A model generated the notes under the pieces. The model was not told where the DNA came from and did no database searches. It saw only the letters and a program-made list of their open reading frames with translations. From Streptomyces sp. 11x1 (GTDB lineage Bacteria > Actinomycetota > Actinomycetes > Streptomycetales > Streptomycetaceae): a stretch of DNA of 64,000 nucleotides. Position numbers and translations under genes: made by a program. Shown in pieces: positions 1-8,033 of this stretch. The first letter of the stretch is position 1. The number at the start of each line of letters is the position of its first letter. The stretch is taken from contig NZ_CP122458.1 of assembly GCF_032598905.1 (NCBI RefSeq), positions 9,511,001 through 9,575,000 on the forward strand, written 5' to 3'.

Positions 1-727
1 CACGCGCAAGCTGTGACACGCGTCCACCGGAGCGATGACGTACCAGCCGTCCCAAGGCCCCGCACCCCATGAGCGACTCCGCGCCGCATGTGGGATGGCC
101 ACGTCGGGCCTGGCACAAGGCCCGATTGCGTGCGAACTGATCGCCGTGCAGCAAGACGGCCTGCTCAGCCCCGGCCGCGGCCCTTTCGTGCTGGTCGCGG
201 TCTGCCCGCGCGAGGGCTTCGAGCCCGGCCGGTTCGGCGGGCGTTTGGAACTCCGGCCAGTGAGGATCGGCGTCGCTCGGCCCCTTGGCGTAGAGCCGGT
301 GAGCACGCACGATCGCTTGATCTGTGGTGCTCGGGTCGCCCAGCAGCGCCAAGCCACCGGCCTCCCGCATCGCGAACAACGAGAGCATCCGCGCCGAGCC
401 GTACGACTCACCGCTGTCTGCGTGCCCTGGGCTGCGGAGATCACCTCACGGGGACGGCCTGATGCCTTGGCCAGGAGCGAGACGCAGCCGAAGGCGTGCC
501 CCGCAAGGCCCGGGTCGTGGGCGATCCGGGCGGCGGCCAACGCCTCGTTGTAGAGGCTGCGGGCGTCGGCGGGGCGGCCGGAATCGTAGGACAGCCACCC
601 GGCCGCGATCGCCAGATGGCCCGTCGCCGACCGCAGCCGCCTGGGTCCGCAAGAACCGTACGACCCGGAATCGTTGGGCCACGTACCTCCCGGTCGGCGT
701 CATGATCACCCCGGAGCCGGCCGGCAC
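1..727 (-). pseudogene. Remnant of a TPR-containing XRE-type regulator
   Basis: Read on the minus strand, three successive frames each give convincing pieces of the C-terminal TPR region typical of streptomycete helix-turn-helix/TPR regulators. One piece (about 727-625) ends in RFLRTQAAAVGDG. The next (about 630-415) contains GHLAIAAGWLSYDSGRP and LAAARIAHDPGLAGHAFG. The third (about 413 to the window edge) contains SYGSARMLSLFAMREAGG and HRLYAKGPSDADPHWPEF. At least two frame breaks, near 625 and 413, separate them. No N-terminal DNA-binding part was found upstream. I infer a decayed and truncated gene; a sequencing indel could mimic part of this. The family assignment is from recall of similar proteins. 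Confidence 0.6.
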
Positions 728-1385
728 CGACGCGGCCCGTGTCGAAGGCTGGGACCCCGAGGCAGCAGCCGCTCGGCGACCTCGCGGACGAGTTCAAGAC
801 CAATCCGCCGAACGTAGTGACTCAAGCAGGCGAAGCAGGTCATGCTGGGACAAGGCCACCGGGCACCCCCTTGGACCGAACTGGCAGTTCACCAAGGACA
901 GTTGCACGGTGGCCTGCCCCGTTCTCAGGGAGCGTTCACCGGCAGTCGATGCACACGAGGGCACGGATACGGCGCACTTCCCAGCCAAGATCCGTTACAC
1001 CACTCCACGGTCACGCCAAGGGACGCCATCAGCCGCGCAGGGCAGGCAGCGGATGTGGCCTGCCGACGGAGAGGGCCTCCTGGGCGCAGTCGTGGATGAG
1101 GCTCAGGGCACGAAGCAGGCTCTTCGGTTGCTGTCAGTCGAGCACGACAGATCATTGGTGCTGCTGGCGAATGGCAATTCTCGTCGACTGTGGGTGTTCC
1201 AGGCAGTCCGGTCGGCCGTGAAACGGGTCGACGTCCGACAACACCCGACACTCCAACCACACCCGGCATTCTCGTCTCAGCGCACTCTCACCTGCTGATC
1301 CGTCAGGCGCTGCCAAGGTGACAGAGCGCTCTCTTTGCGTGCTGCTTGCTCTCCAGTGAGCTCGCTGCCGCATGGCGGCGGGACT
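728..1385. other. Non-coding or unrecognised stretch downstream of the alpha-subunit gene
   Basis: Several open frames cross this stretch on both strands, but none has recognisable protein features, a good ribosome binding site or a consistent codon pattern. It probably holds the 3' flank of the alpha-subunit gene and further decayed sequence. I see no hairpin strong enough to call a terminator. Confidence 0.4.
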
Positions 1386-2360
1386 TCAGGCAGTGCTCCC
1401 GAAGGTAGTGAGAGGTTCGGCACCGGGGCTGTCCTTGAAGGCCAGGCCCAGGTCGGCCAGTTTCGCCTTGACCTCGTCGATGGACTTCGTACCGAAGTTG
1501 CGGATGTCGAGCAGGTCGGCCTCGGAGCGGGCGACGAGTTCTTCCACGGAGTGGATGCCCTCGCGCTTGAGACAGTTGTAGGAGCGGACGGTGAGCTCCA
1601 GTTCCTCGATCGGCAGAGCCAGGTCGGCGGTGAGGGCGGCGTCCGTGGGGGACGGGCCCATGTCGATGCCTTCGGCGTCGATGTTGAGCTCGCGGACCAG
1701 GCCGAACAGCTCGACCAGGGTCTTACCGGCGGACGCCATGGCGTCACGGGGACGCATGGCCTGCTTGGTCTCGACATCGACGATCAGCTTGTCGAAGTCG
1801 GTGCGTTGCTCGACACGGGTAGCCTCGACCTTGTACGTGACGTTGAGTACAGGGCTGTAGATGGAGTCGACCGGGATACGGCCGATCTCCTGGCCCACCT
1901 GCTTGTTCTGTGCGGCGGAGACGTAACCGCGGCCACGCTCGACCGTGAACTCCATCTCCAGCTTGCCCTTGTCGTTCAGCGTGGCCAGGACCAGGTCGGG
2001 GTTGTGCACCTCGACGCTGCCCCGCAGAGCGATGTCGGCGGCGGTGACCAGACCCGGGCCCTGCTTGCGCAGGTACATCACGACCGGCTCGTCGTCCTCC
2101 GAGGAGAAGACCAGTTGCTTGATGTTCAGGACCAGGTCGGTGACGTCCTCCCGCACGCCCGGCACGGCGGTGAACTCGTGCAGCACGCCGTCGATACGGA
2201 TGCTGGTGACAGCAGCACCGGGGATCGACGACAGGAGGGTACGGCGGAGGGAGTTGCCGAGGGCGTAACCGAAGCCCGGCTCCAGCGGCTCGATCACGAA
2301 CCGGGAACGGAACTCGTCGACGACCTCTTCGGCCAACGAGGGACGTTGGGCAATCAGCAT
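1386..2360 (-). CDS. rpoA: DNA-directed RNA polymerase subunit alpha, stand-alone copy
   Basis: A 324-residue RNA polymerase alpha subunit. The N-terminal assembly domain (about 1-230) has the conserved [10 protein letters not shown] segment near residues 36-45. The C-terminal DNA-binding domain (about 250-310) keeps [13 protein letters not shown] (257-269) and NFGTKS (288-293), where the UP-element and activator contacts lie, so it looks functional. ATG is preceded by GGAGG about 10 bases upstream. The usual neighbours rpsD and rplQ are absent: decayed genes flank it instead. Compared with my recollection of the S. coelicolor housekeeping protein (about 340 residues), it lacks the acidic tail, ending shortly after residue 310, and differs at ALRGSV (111-116). 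It is probably a second alpha gene, though I cannot see the rest of the genome. Confidence 0.95.
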   Translation of the reverse strand: MLIAQRPSLAEEVVDEFRSRFVIEPLEPGFGYALGNSLRRTLLSSIPGAAVTSIRIDGVLHEFTAVPGVREDVTDLVLNIKQLVFSSEDDEPVVMYLRKQGPGLVTAADIALRGSVEVHNPDLVLATLNDKGKLEMEFTVERGRGYVSAAQNKQVGQEIGRIPVDSIYSPVLNVTYKVEATRVEQRTDFDKLIVDVETKQAMRPRDAMASAGKTLVELFGLVRELNIDAEGIDMGPSPTDAALTADLALPIEELELTVRSYNCLKREGIHSVEELVARSEADLLDIRNFGTKSIDEVKAKLADLGLAFKDSPGAEPLTTFGSTA

Positions 2361-2911
2361 GAGGTGAAGCCTCCGGCTATTCGGTGCCCATTGGCGGGCG
2401 TCATGGACATCAAAGTGTCGAAAGTCTTTCGGTCTCTTTGTGGATCAGAGCGGTATCGAGGCCCTGAGCGGAAAACCGACCCGCGTCACGCGCGCGACCT
2501 GAGCCGAGGACGGATTCCGGCGTCGTCCGGACGCGCGCGCCGGGGACAGCGCACATCCCGCCACCGTTGTCGGCGAGCAGACGGTCGGCGCCGCTGGAAG
2601 GCACCGCAGGAACAGTCACAGACCGCGCAGTGCGCCGCGATGCGTCCGAACCGGCCACGCGGCTTCTCCCTCCAGCCGTTCAAGGCGCGGCGAAAGGTGT
2701 CAGTGCCGACCCCCTGTTGCTTGCGGCGTTCGTACTTCTTGTGTCCAACTTTGCATGATGCAAAATAGCATGGGGCGTCAGACGGCCGCCGACACTGTGC
2801 AAGTGGAGCGGGAACCCGGTGGACGCCGCAGTGCAGGCTCGGTCGGGCCGCGGCACACAGGGGAGGCGGCGGCCCGACCGACCATCCAGCTGTTCCGGGG
2901 GGATCCGCGAC
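2361..2911. other. Long upstream region of rpoA
   Basis: About 550 bases with no supportable gene on either strand. It contains the leader and presumably the promoter of the minus-strand alpha-subunit gene, plus a TTTGCAT/ATGCAAA palindrome at 2750-2764. On the plus strand it runs into the start of the glxA-like remnant at 2912. Confidence 0.4.
2750..2764. promoter_or_regulatory. Candidate operator palindrome TTTGCAT-G-ATGCAAA
   Basis: Perfect 7-base arms around a single central base, in an AT-rich island within otherwise GC-rich DNA. It lies about 390 bases upstream of the rpoA start and 150 bases upstream of the glxA-like remnant. The CTTTGCAT core resembles the motifs at 25765-25777 and 29651-29663. 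The binding protein is unknown; MarR-, TetR- and Fur-type repressors all use sites of this shape. Confidence 0.4.
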
Positions 2912-3510
2912 ATGGAGGGCAATGCCGGGTGCCGTCGCACCCGTCGTCTGCCGGTCGGCACCGTGGTGGTGATGGCGCTGGCGGTCTGAACGGGCCGTGG
3001 CTGTACCGCGTCGGGAGCGCGAAGTACCACCACTACGAGATCAACAGACCCGAGTACAAGGCGGGGAACTGGCATGGGGACGTGGGCGACGTCCCCAAGG
3101 AGTTCCGGCAGAACACCATCCACGCGGCCCTGCTGTACACCGGCAAGATCCTGCTGGTCGCCGAGTCCGGCAACAACCTCGACAACTTCGGCGGCAAGAA
3201 CTTCCGCTCGGCGGTCTGGGACCCGGTCGAGAACACCTTCCACGAGGTGAGGACCCTGGCCGACCTCTTCTGAAGGCCACATCCACCTGGCCGACGGCAG
3301 GCTGCTGTTCGCGGACGGCACCAAGCGCCACGAGAGGCTCAGGGGCGATGTCGCCGAGGCCGACGGGCTGATGATCGTCCACAACGAGGACCCCGATAGA
3401 ACGGTCACGCTGCCCGCCGGGACGCTGTTCACCGGCAAGCAGAACCACAAGACGTTCGTCTCCAAGGACCCCGTCTCCGTCGAGCCCGCGAAGAAGATCT
3501 TCGTCGTCGG
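2912..3510 (+). pseudogene. glxA: Truncated, frameshifted GlxA-type radical copper oxidase
   Basis: The reading starts at ATG 2912 behind a GGGGGG ribosome site. It encodes an arginine-rich start and membrane anchor (RRTRRLPVGTVVVMALAV), breaks frame near 2987, resumes with LNGPWLYRVGSAKYHHYEI and RQNTIHAALLYTGKILLVAE, and breaks again at the TGA at 3271-3273. It continues as GHIHLADGRLLFADGTKR and LPAGTLFTGKQNHKTFVSKD. These segments follow the order of the N-terminal third of Streptomyces GlxA, the membrane-associated galactose-oxidase-like copper enzyme usually paired with cslA. Homology stops near 3500, so the beta-propeller with the Tyr-Cys cofactor and the copper ligands is missing. No cslA is nearby. 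The gene is dead; the following 200 bases up to 3732 are unassigned. Confidence 0.75.
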
Positions 3511-3732
3511 CGGCTACCGTGAGGGCCCGCCGGCCGGGCGGGGCACGGGGTCATGCGCGACTACGCCGACGGCCTGCTCCGCCTGGCCCGCGGACACATC
3601 AGCGTCCTCGACCTCGAACGACTCAATGACGCCGCTGGCCGATGTCACCAATCCGTAAGGCCCCGGCCCCCTGCCCGCTCGAGCCGCGACGAACTACGCT
3701 CGCCACCGGTCCCGACCCTTCAGGAGTCCTCC

Positions 3733-4323
3733 TTGCGCGCCCGCACCCTCCTCCCGGCTGCCCTCACCGCCGCTCTTCTCACCCTGACCGCATGCGGCTC
3801 GGGCGGTGGCTCCGCGCCGGCCGGCGACGAGGGGACCTCCCCCTCGAAGCCTTCTTCCCCCGCCCAGTCACCCACCGACTCCTACGGCGGCGGCAGCGGG
3901 TCGCCCGACGTGAAGGCCCCCGCAGCGCTGAACTTCGCCGCTACCACAGTGGACGGCAAGCCGTTCGACGCGAAGACGCTCGCGGGCAAGCCCACCGTGC
4001 TGTGGTTCTGGGCACCCTGGTGCCCCACCTGCAAGGGCCAGGCCGCCGAGACGGCCAAGGTCGCCGCCAACCAGCACGGCAAGGCGAACGTCGTCGGCGT
4101 GGCAGGCCTGGACAAGAACGCCGCCATGCGCGCCTTCGTCTCCGACACCGGCACCGACTCCTTCCCCCACCTCTCCGACGAGAAAGGCGAAGTGTGGAAG
4201 CGGTTCAAGATCACCCAGCAGAGCTACTACGTGATCCTCGACCAGACCGGAAAGACCGTCTACGAGGGCGTGCTCCCCGGCGGCAAGGGCCTGGCGGAGA
4301 AGGTCGCCGCCCTCACCGGCTGA
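3733..4323 (+). CDS. Thioredoxin-fold lipoprotein (TlpA/DsbE-like)
   Basis: A 196-residue exported thiol-disulfide protein. The TTG start at 3733 follows GGAGTCC and gives a proper lipoprotein signal with lipobox L-T-A-C at residues 18-21; the open frame upstream lacks such a start. A Ser/Pro/Gly-rich linker (22-58) precedes the thioredoxin fold, with the redox motif W-C-P-T-C at 96-100. The next gene, 7 bases downstream, encodes a CcdA-type membrane electron carrier. The pair probably forms an extracytoplasmic reducing system: CcdA passes electrons from cytoplasmic thioredoxin to this protein, which would reduce cytochrome c apoproteins or other exported thiols. No other cytochrome c maturation genes are present, so the substrate is unknown. 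Confidence 0.88.
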   Translation: MRARTLLPAALTAALLTLTACGSGGGSAPAGDEGTSPSKPSSPAQSPTDSYGGGSGSPDVKAPAALNFAATTVDGKPFDAKTLAGKPTVLWFWAPWCPTCKGQAAETAKVAANQHGKANVVGVAGLDKNAAMRAFVSDTGTDSFPHLSDEKGEVWKRFKITQQSYYVILDQTGKTVYEGVLPGGKGLAEKVAALTG

Positions 4324-4330
4324 CCCCGCC

Positions 4331-5194
4331 ATGGCCGACCTGCCCCTCGCCCTCGCCCTCGGCGCCGGGATGCTCGCCGCCGTCAACCCGTGCGGCTTCG
4401 CCCTGCTCCCCGCCTACCTCTCCCTGCTCGTCCTCGGCGACGACAGCCCCAGCCGTACCGTCGCCGTCGGCCGGGCGCTCGCCGCCACCGCCGCGATGAC
4501 CGCGGGCTTCGCCACCTTCTTCGGCGTCTTCGGACTCCTCATCCAGCCCGTCGCCGGCCAGATCCAGCAGCACCTGCCCTGGTTCACCATCGTCCTCGGC
4601 CTGCTCATCGCCACGGCCGGAGCATGGCTCCTCGCAGGCCGCCAACTGTCCACCTTCGCCCCGAAACTCCGCCGTGCCCCCACCGTCACGCGATCCGTGC
4701 CCTCGATGGCACTGTTCGGTACGGCGTATGCCACCGCCTCCCTCGGCTGCACCATCGCCCCGTTCCTCGCCATCGTCGTCTCCGCCTTTCGCAGCGGCTC
4801 CACCACGGAAGGCATCCTCCTCTTCGCTGCCTACGCCGCCGGGATGGGCCTGATCGTCGGCGTAGCCTCCCTGACCGTCGCCCTCACCCGCACCACCGCC
4901 GTCACCCGGCTGCGCCGCCTCGGCGCGATCGCCCCCCGGCTCGGCGGCGGTCTGCTCCTCCTGGTCGGCGCCTACGTCGCCTACTACGGCTGGTACGAGA
5001 TCCGCGCCCTGCACAACCCCACCACCAACGACCCCGTCATCGACACGGCGGCCACCGTCCAGCGAGCCGTTGCCGACACCCTGGACACCGCCGGTCCGGC
5101 CGTGATCGCCGTACTCTTCGCCCTCCTGCTCCTCGCGGCACTGCTGATCCGGCGCTACAGGCGCACACGTCAGCGCACCGGCTCCCGAGCGTGA
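4331..5194 (+). CDS. ccdA: CcdA/DsbD-family thiol-disulfide transmembrane protein
   Basis: A 287-residue polytopic membrane protein. The two signature cysteines are both present: C21 in NPCGFALLPAYL within helix 1, and C140 in SLGCTIAPF within helix 4. About six to seven hydrophobic helices are visible, with a final helix and a basic RRYRRTRQR tail. It lies 7 bases after the thioredoxin lipoprotein, so the two are very likely cotranscribed. In the family the cysteine pair carries reducing equivalents across the membrane to an external thioredoxin-like partner, a role the upstream lipoprotein fits well. Confidence 0.9.
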   Translation: MADLPLALALGAGMLAAVNPCGFALLPAYLSLLVLGDDSPSRTVAVGRALAATAAMTAGFATFFGVFGLLIQPVAGQIQQHLPWFTIVLGLLIATAGAWLLAGRQLSTFAPKLRRAPTVTRSVPSMALFGTAYATASLGCTIAPFLAIVVSAFRSGSTTEGILLFAAYAAGMGLIVGVASLTVALTRTTAVTRLRRLGAIAPRLGGGLLLLVGAYVAYYGWYEIRALHNPTTNDPVIDTAATVQRAVADTLDTAGPAVIAVLFALLLLAALLIRRYRRTRQRTGSRA

Positions 5195-5655
5195 TCATGG
5201 GGCTTTCGACACACGCGCCTCGGGAGTTGGCCTTACACGTGCGGCACCCGGCATCGCGATCTTGCATGACCGCCGGAGGCACGCATCCCGACCTTGCCCG
5301 GCAAGGGCACCGAGCCCACCTGCGTTTCATCACCAGCGGCAGACAGCGCCAGGCCCCAGGCGCGTAACCATGTGCGACTGGAGCGTGAACTCTCATCAAA
5401 AGCCCATCTGACCTCAGTCCGTATCTTCCGCGTTTCGGGCGAAGCTCACTCCGAGACCGCCTTTCACCTTCGCAGGACCGCGCGACCCGCCGTGTTCACC
5501 GCTGGTTGAACGGCCGGATGGCTGTGGGAAGTGTCCTTTCCCTTGTGCATATGGTCGAACGCCTTTGGATGGAAGACAGGAATCACGTCGGAGTCGTGGC
5601 CAGTTGAACGGATCCCGACGCGTCCCCCGTACTCCCGGGAAAGGAAGGAAGCCCG
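5195..5655. other. Intergenic region upstream of the kinase-like gene
   Basis: About 460 bases without a supportable gene. It ends in a clear AAGGAAGG ribosome binding site (5641-5648) for the next gene, and its promoter should lie here. No operator or RNA element could be recognised. Confidence 0.4.
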
Positions 5656-7305
5656 GTGTCTCAGCGAAGGACGACCATGGTCGAGGCGCATGTGTCCACG
5701 CACGAGTTGATTGCCGGAAGGTACCGGCTCATCGACGTCGTGCACCGTGAGACCAACCGGGTCAGTTGGCACGGTGAGGACGTGCAAGAGGGGCGTCCGT
5801 GCCTGGTCACCCGGATCGGTCTCCCCGCCCACCTGGGCGAGGAGGAGACGGTGCAGGCCGCGGAGCGGGTGATGCGTATGTCGGAGACGATGGCGCGGGT
5901 CAGCCCAGGCCGGGTGGCCACGGTCCTCGACGCGCTGACGGAGGCCGGTTCCTTGTGGACCGTCACCGAGTGGGTCGACGGACTGCCGCTCGGTCAGCTC
6001 GTAGATCAGGAAGGTCCGTTCGACCCGACCACGACGGCCGCAGTCGCACTGCAGTTGCTCGACGTGCTGGAGGCCGCGCACGGCGAGGGCATCACGCACG
6101 GCGAACTCAGCCCGGGTCAGGTGTTCCTCCGGGCGCAGGGCCACGTGGTCGTCACCGGCTTCGGACTGGCGGGGGCAACCCTCGTGCCCAGGCTGGCGGC
6201 ACCGTCGTACGCCTCTCCCGAGCAGGCCCGGGACGAGCGCATCGGTCCGGCGGCCGACCTGTGGGCCCTGGGCGCCATCCTGTACACGATGCTCGAGGGA
6301 AGGCCGCCGTACCCGGACCCGGACTGGTCGGCGAGCACCCCGCGTGGCGCGGCCCGGCCGACGCTCGGGAGCACGCTGCGGGCGGGCCCGCTCGCAGCCA
6401 CCGTCCAGGGGCTGCTGCGCAAGGACTCCTGGGAGCGGCCGACGCGGACCACGGTGCGCCAGAGCCTGAACCGCGTGCTGGAGCAGGATCCGCACGCCGT
6501 CGTGGCGGCATCCCGGCTGCGGCGGGCCTGTGCCGCGGCGCGGCGCCTCGGACCACGGCGGAGCGGACGTGCCATGGCCGCAGGGACGGCGCTGGCCGTG
6601 GTCACGGTGGCGGTCGCAGCCCTGGCTTTGACCCACCAGCCGCCCCACACCGAGGAGACTGCGGGCGGGGGCGCGCAGACCCGGCCGCCGGTGTCCACGG
6701 CACCCGCGGCCGAGGACGCCGGCGAGCCGGTCGACGCGACCCCCCGCCCGTCCGACGCGTCCTCGGGCACCCCTTCCTCCCCCGCTCCGACGGCCACCGC
6801 CGCTCCGTCCCCTCCCGCCGCGTCCGTCGACGTGCTCCCGGCGGGGTACCGGGTGTACCGTGCGCCCGAGGGGTTCTCCGTGGCCCTGCCCGACGGCTGG
6901 AAGCGGCTGACCACCCGGAAGCAGGGCGATGTGGCGTACCGGGTCACGTTCGGGTCGGACGGCGACCCGCGCACACTCGCGGTGACGTACAGCACGCGGG
7001 CCGGTTCGGACCCGGTCGCAGTCTGGCGCGACGACGTTGAGCCCGCGCTGCGCCGGCAGGCGGGTTTCCGGCGGATCGGCGCGATCGAGGCAACGACGTA
7101 CCAGGGGTACGAGGCCGCCGACATGGAGTGGTTCTCGGACACCGACGGCCGACGGGTCCGCACCTTCGGGCGGGGCTTCCTCCTCGGCGGACACCGCAGT
7201 TTCTCGCTGCGCTGGACGACGGCGTCCGCCGACTGGGACAAGGCTGCCAACCGCCAGGCCCTGGAGACGTTCCTCGGGACGTTTCGTCCGGACCCGGCCG
7301 TCTGA
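5656..7305 (+). CDS. Membrane-anchored Ser/Thr kinase-like protein, probable pseudokinase
   Basis: A 549-residue protein with the layout of a PknB-type receptor kinase: cytoplasmic kinase fold (about 20-290), one transmembrane helix (307-326), a Thr/Pro/Ala-rich stalk (330-385) and an external domain (about 395-549). The fold is recognisable from ASPEQARDE (187-195) and the DLWALGAILY helix (201-210). The catalytic signatures are gone: no glycine loop in the first 35 residues, no VAxK lysine (VTRI instead), H-G-E-L-S-P (148-153) in place of HRDLKP, and T-G-F-G (167-170) in place of DFG. GTG 5656 follows a strong ribosome site. It probably acts as a sensor or scaffold rather than an enzyme. 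The external ligand is unknown. Confidence 0.85.
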   Translation: MSQRRTTMVEAHVSTHELIAGRYRLIDVVHRETNRVSWHGEDVQEGRPCLVTRIGLPAHLGEEETVQAAERVMRMSETMARVSPGRVATVLDALTEAGSLWTVTEWVDGLPLGQLVDQEGPFDPTTTAAVALQLLDVLEAAHGEGITHGELSPGQVFLRAQGHVVVTGFGLAGATLVPRLAAPSYASPEQARDERIGPAADLWALGAILYTMLEGRPPYPDPDWSASTPRGAARPTLGSTLRAGPLAATVQGLLRKDSWERPTRTTVRQSLNRVLEQDPHAVVAASRLRRACAAARRLGPRRSGRAMAAGTALAVVTVAVAALALTHQPPHTEETAGGGAQTRPPVSTAPAAEDAGEPVDATPRPSDASSGTPSSPAPTATAAPSPPAASVDVLPAGYRVYRAPEGFSVALPDGWKRLTTRKQGDVAYRVTFGSDGDPRTLAVTYSTRAGSDPVAVWRDDVEPALRRQAGFRRIGAIEATTYQGYEAADMEWFSDTDGRRVRTFGRGFLLGGHRSFSLRWTTASADWDKAANRQALETFLGTFRPDPAV

Positions 7306-8033
7306 GCACGGCGGTCCGGGCCTGTTCCTGCCCCGGCCCACGGAGACCGCCATCGCATGGCGCGGATCTTACACACGATGATGACCCAGCAGGCCGGCCC
7401 AGTGGACTTGGGCCGGCCCTCTGGTGCGGTGCCGGGGCTTTTCGGGCTGCCGCTCCAGGGCGAGGGCGGCGGCGGAGATCGACGGCAGGCGGTGCGGGCT
7501 GCGGCGGGGACCGGCGAAAGGTGCGCCAGGACTTCGGCCTCACGACACTCCGTCGCGGCTCGGGGCCCGCACGACAAGCCAGTGTTGGGACGATGCGGGT
7601 GGCGACCTGCCCCAGCCCCCGAGGCGGACGGGTGTGCAGGACCGGCTGGGCACCGAAGAACGAGTAACGAGAATTTCCCGCTGTCTCGCCGGTGTCACGC
7701 GCATCCCGTTGGCAACCCCACTTGTGCCTTCGGCGACCTCTGATGCCGGTCGATGCTTGGCTGCCTCGGGCTCGCTTCGTCGCGTCGGTGACACACACGG
7801 GGCGGTCACCGTCGGCCCCGAGCAAGGTGTGGTTGGGCCGTGGCCTCCGACCGGATCCACCCCTGCTGTGCCATGGCGGTCCCCTGAGGCAGGGTGCGGA
7901 CCGTCCTGGGACGTCCTGCCCACAGGTGATTCGCAGGACGCGACAGGGAAATCCCCGCGACGAACCAGTGCGTGCGCGCTTCTCGAAGCGGCGTCCGCCC
8001 GGTGGGCCGTGTCCCCCGTGCCGGTCCGGATCT
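7306..8033. other. Gene-free stretch with a terminator at its start
   Basis: About 730 bases. Open frames on both strands cross it, but none shows protein-like composition or a ribosome binding site. The only feature I can support is the hairpin at 7392-7418 behind the kinase-like gene. Confidence 0.4.
7392..7418 (+). terminator. Hairpin terminator after the kinase-like gene
   Basis: A perfect 10-base stem (GGCCGGCCCA / TGGGCCGGCC) with a 7-base loop lies 87 bases after the stop codon. It has no T-tract, which is usual for streptomycete terminators. Confidence 0.6.

Noticed and set aside
1335..2768. A 477-codon plus-strand open frame across the alpha-subunit gene
   Set aside because: It is the antisense shadow of rpoA, caused by high GC in third codon positions; the minus-strand product is unmistakable.
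5464..7353. A 629-codon minus-strand frame opposite the kinase-like gene
   Set aside because: Its composition is Arg/Gly/Pro-rich with no domain; the plus-strand frame has clear kinase-fold segments, a membrane helix and a strong ribosome site.
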